11,206 nt of DNA from Acidimicrobiaceae bacterium (GTDB lineage: Bacteria > Actinomycetota > Acidimicrobiia > Acidimicrobiales > Bog-793): NCBI GenBank assembly GCA_025463965.1, contig JAODBN010000090.1, positions 1-11,206 on the forward strand, given 5' to 3'. A model generated the notes under the pieces. It worked only from the letters and a program-made list of their open reading frames with translations, was not told the DNA's origin and did no database searches. Positions 6,390 to 11,206 of this stretch are shown piece by piece. Position 1 is the first letter of the stretch; each line of letters begins with the position of its first letter. A program made the position numbers and the translations under genes.

Positions 6390-7687
6390 CGGTCGTCCTC
6401 GGCGATCCCGTAGGCGCGCGCGACCAGCTGGATCGGGTGGCTCGGGCGCTTTCCCGTCTCCTGCAAGATCGCCGTGTTGGCGAGATGGCAGTCTCCGCAG
6501 TAGGTGTCCGCTCCCGATGCCTTGAGCTCGCGTACGAGCGGGCGTGCCACTTTTCGCGACAGCTCGTAGTTCTCCTCGCGGTACCCCCAGGTGCCGTCGA
6601 TCCCCGAACAGCGCTCGACCAGGGTCACCTCCGCGCCGGCGAGGCGCAGAAGGTCGCGGCCGCGGTAGCCGACGTTCTGTGCCCGCAGGTGGCAGGCGAG
6701 GTGGTACGCGACCCTTCCCGGCGTCTCTCCGGGGAACTCGACGTCGAGGGCGCCCCCTTCTCGGCGGTGCTCGTTGACGAGGTACTCGCAGGCGTCGAAG
6801 GTGTGCGCGGCGACGGCGTCGGCCTGCGCGCCCGGGGCGTAGATCGGGTAGTCCTTGCGGATCACGTACGCGCACGTGGGCTGGGCCACCACGATGTCTC
6901 GTCCGGCTTCGACCTCGCGCGAGAGCGCCGCGACATTGCGCTTGGCCGAGGCCGCGAAGCGCTCGATCTCCCCGGCGTGCAGCCACGGAGCGCCGCAGCA
7001 GCGGGTGCCCTCGGGAAGCGAGCAGGCGATCTTGTTGTGCTCGTACACCCGGACGAGATCCTTGGCGATCCCCGGCTCCATGTACTCGACGAAGCAGGTC
7101 GGAAAGACGCTCACCTCGGCGCGGGGCGCCTCGAGCGCCGGGTCGTCACGGCGGGCGAACCAGGTGGTGAAGCGCTCACGCGCGTAGGGAGGCAGCAGCC
7201 GCTCGGGATGGATCCCCACCGCCTTGGCCATCGCCCGGCGCGGAAGCGTCCCCACCGGCCCGACGAGCGCGTTGACAACCGGCGCCGCCGCGCTGGAGAC
7301 CCGACCGAGCAGGTCGGTTCGGCCGAGGAACTGGTCGGTGAGCCGCTCGTGCACGGTAATGTGATCGTTCTTCTTGCGCACCGCGTGCGCACGCATCATC
7401 AGACGTGGGAAGTCGAGTGCCCACTCGTGAGGCGGCACATAGGGACACTTCACGTAGCAGAGCTTGCACTGGTAGCACTCATCCACGACCTTGTCCTGCT
7501 CGGCCGGGGTGAGCTCGCCCACCGCTCCGTCCTTGGCGTCGATCAGGTCGAACAGCGTGGGAAAGGACGGGCAGAGGTTGAAGCACAGCCGACAGCCGTG
7601 GCAGAGGTCGTAGACGCGCTCGAGCTCGACACGGAGGTCGGCCTCTTCGAAGTAGGCCGGGTCTGCCGGATCGTAGGTGGTGGTCAT
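6386..7687 (-). CDS. GlpC/HdrD-like iron-sulfur oxidoreductase (two 4Fe-4S ferredoxin motifs, two CCG-type domains)
   Basis: This 433-residue protein is built like GlpC, the electron-transfer subunit of anaerobic glycerol-3-phosphate dehydrogenase, and like heterodisulfide reductase subunit D. Two ferredoxin-type motifs come first: C29xxC32xxC35xxxC39 and C71xxC74xxC77xxxC81. Two CCG-type domains follow. The first has C198, C230-C231 (RCCGAPW) and C272 (QPTCAY). The second has HLACH (C332), C360 in ERCSGIDGTWGYREENY, and C397xxC400 (YCGDCH). The ending SHPIQLVARAYG also matches GlpC. In the second domain the usual CCG reads CSG. No GlpA or GlpB dehydrogenase subunit is nearby, so calling it glycerol-3-phosphate dehydrogenase would be misleading. 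It lies 37 nt after rubrerythrin and overlaps the DUF3501 gene by 4 nt, so a role in passing electrons to rubrerythrin is plausible. No membrane helix is seen and no strong ribosome site precedes the ATG. Confidence 0.88.
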   Translation of the reverse strand: MTTTYDPADPAYFEEADLRVELERVYDLCHGCRLCFNLCPSFPTLFDLIDAKDGAVGELTPAEQDKVVDECYQCKLCYVKCPYVPPHEWALDFPRLMMRAHAVRKKNDHITVHERLTDQFLGRTDLLGRVSSAAAPVVNALVGPVGTLPRRAMAKAVGIHPERLLPPYARERFTTWFARRDDPALEAPRAEVSVFPTCFVEYMEPGIAKDLVRVYEHNKIACSLPEGTRCCGAPWLHAGEIERFAASAKRNVAALSREVEAGRDIVVAQPTCAYVIRKDYPIYAPGAQADAVAAHTFDACEYLVNEHRREGGALDVEFPGETPGRVAYHLACHLRAQNVGYRGRDLLRLAGAEVTLVERCSGIDGTWGYREENYELSRKVARPLVRELKASGADTYCGDCHLANTAILQETGKRPSHPIQLVARAYGIAEDDR

Positions 7688-7691
7688 CGGA

Positions 7692-7716
7692 GCCGGGCGG
7701 GGTCAGGCGGCCCGGC
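7692..7716 (-). other. Intercistronic hairpin between rubrerythrin and the Fe-S gene
   Basis: GCCGGGC (7692-7698) and GCCCGGC (7710-7716) form a perfect 7-bp stem with an 11-nt loop in the 37-nt gap between two co-directional genes. It lacks a T-run. It may stabilise the upstream rubrerythrin message or partly terminate it, lowering expression of the downstream genes, and it lies where the ribosome site of the Fe-S gene should be. Confidence 0.45.
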
Positions 7717-7724
7717 GGCGGACG

Positions 7725-8147
<423 letters not shown>

Positions 8148-8204
8148 CGCGCTCCTCCTAAGGGCTCCCTCGTCGGGCGAAAGCTCAACAGGGGACGTTC
8201 AACT

Positions 8205-8222
8205 TCGCCAGAGTGTAGGCGA
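8205..8222 (-). promoter_or_regulatory. Possible rubrerythrin promoter with overlapping inverted repeat
   Basis: On the minus strand TACACT (8212-8217) fits a TAnnnT -10 box and would give a leader of about 55-60 nt before the rubrerythrin ATG. It sits in the loop of an inverted repeat with arms TCGCC (8205-8209) and GGCGA (8218-8222), so a bound repressor would cover the -10. TCAAC repeats at 8185-8189 and 8199-8203 in the leader. No good -35 box is found, so this is tentative. Confidence 0.25.
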
Positions 8223-8299
8223 GAGACCACCGCCAACAGAGGCGCACGCGGGTGCCTGTGGCAGGCTGGCGCCGTGTGCGAGCCGGGGAGCGCCGAGCG

Positions 8300-9736
8300 G
8301 TGAGCCTGCTCGTCGTGGACGTGGGGACGAGCAGCGTGCGAGCCACGCGCGTATCGGGCGAGGGCGAGCTCGTGGCAGTACAGCACCGCGCACTTGCCCC
8401 TTCCCGTCCCTCGCCGGGCGTCGTCGAGATCGACGCCGCCGCACTGGCGGAGGCGGTGCTCGAGCTGTCGAGCGCGGCGCTCGTGGACGGCAAGGTCGAC
8501 GGGGTGGGGATCACCGCTCAGCGGGCGAGCACCATCGTGTGGGACCGCGCGACCGGAAAAGCCGTCGGGCCAGGGATCGGCTGGCAGGATCTGCGCACGG
8601 CGGGCCAGTGCCTGCTCCTTCGCCAACGGGGGCTCCGCCTCTCCCCCAGCCAGTCGGCGACCAAGCTCGCTTACCTCCTCGACCGTTACGACCCGGGACG
8701 CGAACAGGACCTGTGCTTTGGGACCGTGGAGACCTTCACCGCCTGGGTGCTGTCCGAAGGTCGCCTGCACGTGAGCGATCCCAGCAACGCGGGGGTGACC
8801 GGCCTCGTGTTCGACGATGCCTCGGCGTTCGACCCCGCCGTGCTCGAGGCGCTCCGCATCCCTGAGACGTGCCTGCCCACCCTCGTCGACTCGACCGGGG
8901 TGCTCGGCCCGGCGAGCGCGCTGTCGGGAGCGCCGCCGATCGCCGCCCTCATCGGTGACCAGCAGGCTTCTCTCATCGGCCAGGGATGCCTCCGGCCGGG
9001 CGACGCGAAGGCCACCTTCGGTACGGGAGGCATGGTCGACTGCGGGACGGGCTTCGAGCGCCCCCGGTTCCGCACTCGAGGTGAAGCCGGGACCTTCCCC
9101 GTCGTCGCCTGGCAGGAGCACAACCGACGCCGCTGGGGCGTGGAGGCGGTGATGCTGTCGGCGGGCAGCTGTGTGGAGTGGCTGTGCCAGATTGGCGTGC
9201 TCTCGAGCCCGGCAGAGTCCGACGCGCTGGCGGCGTCGGTGCGCGACGCCGGGGGAACCGTGTTCGTCCCCGCCCTCGGCGGCCTCGGCGCCCCGGCGTG
9301 GGACTTCGGCGCCCGAGGCGCGTTCTTGGGCCTCGATCCCTCCGTTGGGCGTGCCGAGCTCGTGCGGGCCGTGCTCGAGGGGATCGCCCAGCGAGGCGCC
9401 GATCTCGTCGCGGCGGTCGAGGCCGACACTGGCGCTGATGTCGGGGCGCTTCGTGTGGACGGCGGCATGAGCGCCAATGACACGTTCTTGCAGCTTCTGG
9501 CCGACGCGAGCCAAAAGCGCGTGGAGCGCTCCCCGGTGCTCGAGGCGACGACTCTCGGAGCCGCCTACCTTGCCGGGGTGGCCGTCGGCACGTGGGGCGG
9601 CCTGGAGGAGGCCGCGGCCACCCAGGGCCCGCGCGAGGTGATCGAGCCGCGGCGGCGCCTGGACAGAACACGCTGGCGCGAGGCCGTCGAGCGCTCCCGT
9701 CGTTGGGTCCCGGCGATGTCCGCGCTCGAGTTCTGA
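8300..9736 (+). CDS. FGGY-family carbohydrate kinase, glycerol-kinase-like with altered substrate pocket
   Basis: This 478-residue protein aligns by eye along its length with glycerol kinase: VVDVGTSSVRA (5-15, phosphate loop), GITAQRASTIVWDRATGK (70-87), GWQDLRT (94-100), FGTVETF (140-146), GDQQASLIGQGC (219-230), FGTGG (240-244), FVPALGGLGAP (322-332), LRVDGGMSAND (384-394) and TLGAAYLAGVAVG (418-430). ATP-binding and catalytic parts look intact, including D220. Compared with E. coli GlpK from memory, the glycerol contacts R83 and W103 are kept (R75, W95), but E84 is Ala (A76), Y135 is Ser (S117 in PSQSATK) and F270 is Leu (L286). The substrate is therefore probably not glycerol, or binding is weakened. 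The GTG at 8300 puts the phosphate loop at the N-terminus as in the family and has GGGGAG nine bases upstream; an in-frame GTG at 8252 would add 16 residues. The gene is divergent from rubrerythrin and convergent with def. Confidence 0.87.
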   Translation: MSLLVVDVGTSSVRATRVSGEGELVAVQHRALAPSRPSPGVVEIDAAALAEAVLELSSAALVDGKVDGVGITAQRASTIVWDRATGKAVGPGIGWQDLRTAGQCLLLRQRGLRLSPSQSATKLAYLLDRYDPGREQDLCFGTVETFTAWVLSEGRLHVSDPSNAGVTGLVFDDASAFDPAVLEALRIPETCLPTLVDSTGVLGPASALSGAPPIAALIGDQQASLIGQGCLRPGDAKATFGTGGMVDCGTGFERPRFRTRGEAGTFPVVAWQEHNRRRWGVEAVMLSAGSCVEWLCQIGVLSSPAESDALAASVRDAGGTVFVPALGGLGAPAWDFGARGAFLGLDPSVGRAELVRAVLEGIAQRGADLVAAVEADTGADVGALRVDGGMSANDTFLQLLADASQKRVERSPVLEATTLGAAYLAGVAVGTWGGLEEAAATQGPREVIEPRRRLDRTRWREAVERSRRWVPAMSALEF

Positions 9737-9758
9737 AAGCCCAGTAGAGCCGCGCGTC

Positions 9759-10259
9759 TCAGCGGTACACGCGCCGGGCATGCAGCGCGCCCGGACCGGC
9801 GAGGCGGTCGAGGAAGACAAGCCCGTCGAGGTGGTCGAGCTCGTGCAGGACCGCCCGGGCCTCGAAGGCATCCGTGCGGATCACCTTCTCGGCGCCGGCG
9901 ACGTCGCGACCGCGCAACACGATCCGGGTGGCTCGCGCGACGTCGCCAGTGAGATCTGGCACGCTCATGCAGCCTTCTCGAGCCACCTCGGTCTCTTGGG
10001 CCTCGAGCAGCTCCGGGTCGAACAGCACGAGCTCTCCGTGCACGGTGCGAGCCTTGCGGTGACCGCTCACGTCGAGGACGAACGCGCGGAGTGGAACTCC
10101 GATCTGAGGCGCGGCGAGGCCGACGCACGCCGGAGAGGCCCGCATGGTGTCGATCAGATCTTGTGCGAGAAGGCGCGCGTCGGAGGAGAGCTCGCCGACC
10201 GGCAGGGCCGGCCGGCCGCGGTCGAGCTCGGCGAGCCCGAGAACACGGCGGACGCTCAC
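9759..10259 (-). CDS. def: Peptide deformylase
   Basis: Peptide deformylase removes the formyl group from the N-terminal Met of new proteins at the ribosome. The 166-residue protein holds the three family motifs: CVGLAAPQIG (45-54), EGCMS (95-99, metal ligand C97) and HELDHLDG (139-146, metal ligands H139 and H143, catalytic E140). In motif I (GxGxAAxQ) the first Gly is Cys45. The N-terminal GDPVLR-type stretch seen in many deformylases is replaced by a divergent sequence (LGLAELDRGRPALPV). An active enzyme is still expected, because Q52, C97, E140 and both His are present. The start is GTG with no obvious ribosome site. It is the last gene of a minus-strand run after the ACT gene (45-nt gap) and converges on the FGGY kinase gene with only 22 nt between stops and no clear terminator. 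Confidence 0.93.
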   Translation of the reverse strand: MSVRRVLGLAELDRGRPALPVGELSSDARLLAQDLIDTMRASPACVGLAAPQIGVPLRAFVLDVSGHRKARTVHGELVLFDPELLEAQETEVAREGCMSVPDLTGDVARATRIVLRGRDVAGAEKVIRTDAFEARAVLHELDHLDGLVFLDRLAGPGALHARRVYR

Positions 10260-10304
10260 GTGGCAGCGATCAGCAGGCGGTGCAGGCGCGAGTCGGCACG
10301 AGCC

Positions 10305-10841
10305 TTACAGCAGCTCGCCGTCGCCGGGGGCGACGGCGCAGTGGACCTGGAGCTCGGCAGCCGCCTGAGCGAGGCGCTCCGAGAGCGACTCGAGGGTGCT
10401 GCCGGGGGCGAGGGCCACGGTGAGAACCATGACGTAGCCGGGCATCTCGGGCTCGCCGACGACGCGGGTCGCCAGGTCGACGACGTTTCCTCCGGCCGCG
10501 GCCACCTCGCCGGCCATGCGGGACACGATCCCAGGGTGATCGGCGCCATGAACCGAAACCACGGCCATCTCGCCGCCGGCGTCGAGATGCGCAGACTCGA
10601 CAAGAGGCCGGACCGCTATCAGCAGGTCGAGCTCCGTCGAAGCCGGCGCGAGCGCCTCTTCGAGGAGTGAAGCGTCCGCCACCGAGGGAGCGTCGAGCAC
10701 GAGCATGATCGAGAACTGGCCGCCGAGGATGGTCATGCGCGAGTCCTCGAGGTTGGCGCCGATCGATGCCAGCGCGCCGGTGACCGCCGCCACGATGCCC
10801 GGTCGGTCCACACCGACTGCGTGCAAAGAGAATCTGGCCAC
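10305..10841 (-). CDS. Double ACT-domain protein (GcvR-like)
   Basis: The 178-residue protein is two ACT domains in tandem with nothing else. Domain one (about 4-78) has VDRPGIVAAVTGALASIGAN (11-30) and the strand GGQFSIMLVL (40-49). Domain two (about 92-170) has GADHPGIVSRMAGEVAAAGG (99-118) and the strand GYVMVLTVAL (135-144). ACT domains bind amino acids, and this arrangement is that of GcvR, which in E. coli represses the glycine cleavage genes by binding GcvA. No DNA-binding domain is present. No glycine-cleavage genes are in the window, and a GcvA partner would not be assumed in an actinobacterium, so the role is open: an amino-acid-sensing regulator is the safest reading. The start is a GTG whose first base is the last base of a hairpin arm, leaving no free ribosome site. 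It lies 23 nt after xseB and 45 nt before def. Confidence 0.85.
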   Translation of the reverse strand: MARFSLHAVGVDRPGIVAAVTGALASIGANLEDSRMTILGGQFSIMLVLDAPSVADASLLEEALAPASTELDLLIAVRPLVESAHLDAGGEMAVVSVHGADHPGIVSRMAGEVAAAGGNVVDLATRVVGEPEMPGYVMVLTVALAPGSTLESLSERLAQAAAELQVHCAVAPGDGELL

Positions 10842-10862
10842 GGCCGCTAAAGCTAGCGGCCG
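10841..10862 (-). other. Perfect 9-bp hairpin abutting the ACT gene start
   Basis: CGGCCGCTA (10841-10849) and TAGCGGCCG (10854-10862) are exact inverse complements with a 4-nt loop. The structure occupies nearly the whole 23-nt gap between the xseB stop and the ACT GTG and includes the first base of that start codon. No T-run follows. It may end or stabilise the xseA-xseB message, or block translation of the ACT gene until a ribosome or factor opens it. Confidence 0.55.
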
Positions 10863-10864
10863 GC

Positions 10865-11119
10865 TCAGTTCCCTCCGAGCTCCTCGTCGCTGAGGGCGTC
10901 CAGGCGAGGCATGAGGGCGTCGACCCGCTCACGCGCGCCCCGAATGCGGCGATCGAGCTCCTCGACGATCTCGATCGCACGCCGGAACCGGGTCTCGAGC
11001 ACGTCAACGTCGACCAGTCCCTGGTCGAGCTCGCGAACGATCAGGTCCAGCTCGGCGGAGGCCTCGGCGTAGCCGAGCTCGGCGACCGGCCTCGGATCGC
11101 TCTCGGCCGCGTCACTCAT
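10865..11119 (-). CDS. xseB: Exodeoxyribonuclease VII small subunit
   Basis: XseB is the small helical subunit that, in several copies, joins XseA to form exonuclease VII, which degrades single-stranded DNA from both ends during repair. The 84-residue product has the family pattern LGYAEASAELDLIVRELDQG (15-34), then LVDVDVLETRFRRAIEIVEE (35-54) and an amphipathic helix with DRRIRGARERVDAL (56-69). The ATG is certain: AGGAGG lies five bases upstream. The length is normal for the family. xseA would be expected immediately upstream on the same strand, and the last part of it probably lies at the right edge of this window. Confidence 0.93.
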   Translation of the reverse strand: MSDAAESDPRPVAELGYAEASAELDLIVRELDQGLVDVDVLETRFRRAIEIVEELDRRIRGARERVDALMPRLDALSDEELGGN

Positions 11120-11206
11120 GGCGTCCTCCTGTGCCGGCCACCTGCTCGGTGGTCACAGTCGTGTCGGCTCCGTCACCGCCCGCCGCGGGATGGAGCGCCT
11201 CTACCC
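11112..11206 (-). CDS. Possible C-terminal tail of the upstream gene (xseA?), cut by the window edge
   Basis: One minus-strand frame is open from the edge (first full codon at 11204) to a TGA at 11112-11114, overlapping the xseB start by 8 nt. It gives about 30 residues (VEALHPAAGGDGAD..., ending TGGRHE) with no motif I recognise. xseA normally precedes xseB and often overlaps it, which supports the frame. A second frame stops at 11173-11175 and could be the true end instead. The assignment rests on synteny, not on sequence. Confidence 0.28.
   Translation of the reverse strand, partial: VEALHPAAGGDGADTTVTTEQVAGTGGRHE

Noticed and set aside
6390..6986. Upstream extension of the DUF3501 frame to a 404-residue protein
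   Set aside because: The extension lies inside the Fe-S gene in another frame and is Arg/Gly-rich filler. The TTG at 6387-6389 with GAGG upstream gives the normal family length.

Overview
The window is GC-rich, gene-dense bacterial chromosome with GTG and TTG starts, 4-nt gene overlaps and strong G/C third-position bias. A WhiB-family regulator, an LCP-family cell-wall ligase with a Ser/Thr-rich tail and a DPM-like GT2 beside a large membrane protein point to Actinomycetota. The mix of genes suits Acidimicrobiia or a relative, but that finer placement is inference. I see no insertion sequence, CRISPR array, phage gene, tRNA or rRNA, so most of it reads as core chromosome.

Left part (1-4110), cell envelope. 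The C-terminal end of a large membrane protein is translationally coupled to a GT2 glycosyltransferase. A secreted helical protein of unknown function (minus strand) converges on them. It is divergent from an LCP phosphotransferase, and a nested dyad lies in the shared upstream region.

Centre (4110-8147), all minus strand. trpD (tryptophan synthesis) and a 76-residue WhiB regulator are followed by a three-gene redox operon: a rubrerythrin without its rubredoxin domain, a GlpC/HdrD-like protein with two ferredoxin-type clusters and two CCG-type domains, and a DUF3501 protein. Rubrerythrin has an ideal ribosome site, the Fe-S gene follows an intercistronic hairpin, and the DUF3501 gene starts at a TTG overlapping the previous stop. 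This cassette is the best candidate in the window for a poorly described system, plausibly peroxide reduction fed by an Fe-S electron carrier.

Right part (8300-11206). A glycerol-kinase-like FGGY kinase on the plus strand has lost several residues that bind glycerol in GlpK. It converges on a minus-strand housekeeping set: xseB (exonuclease VII small subunit, probably preceded by xseA at the edge), a double-ACT regulator and peptide deformylase. A perfect 9-bp hairpin abuts the start codon of the ACT gene.
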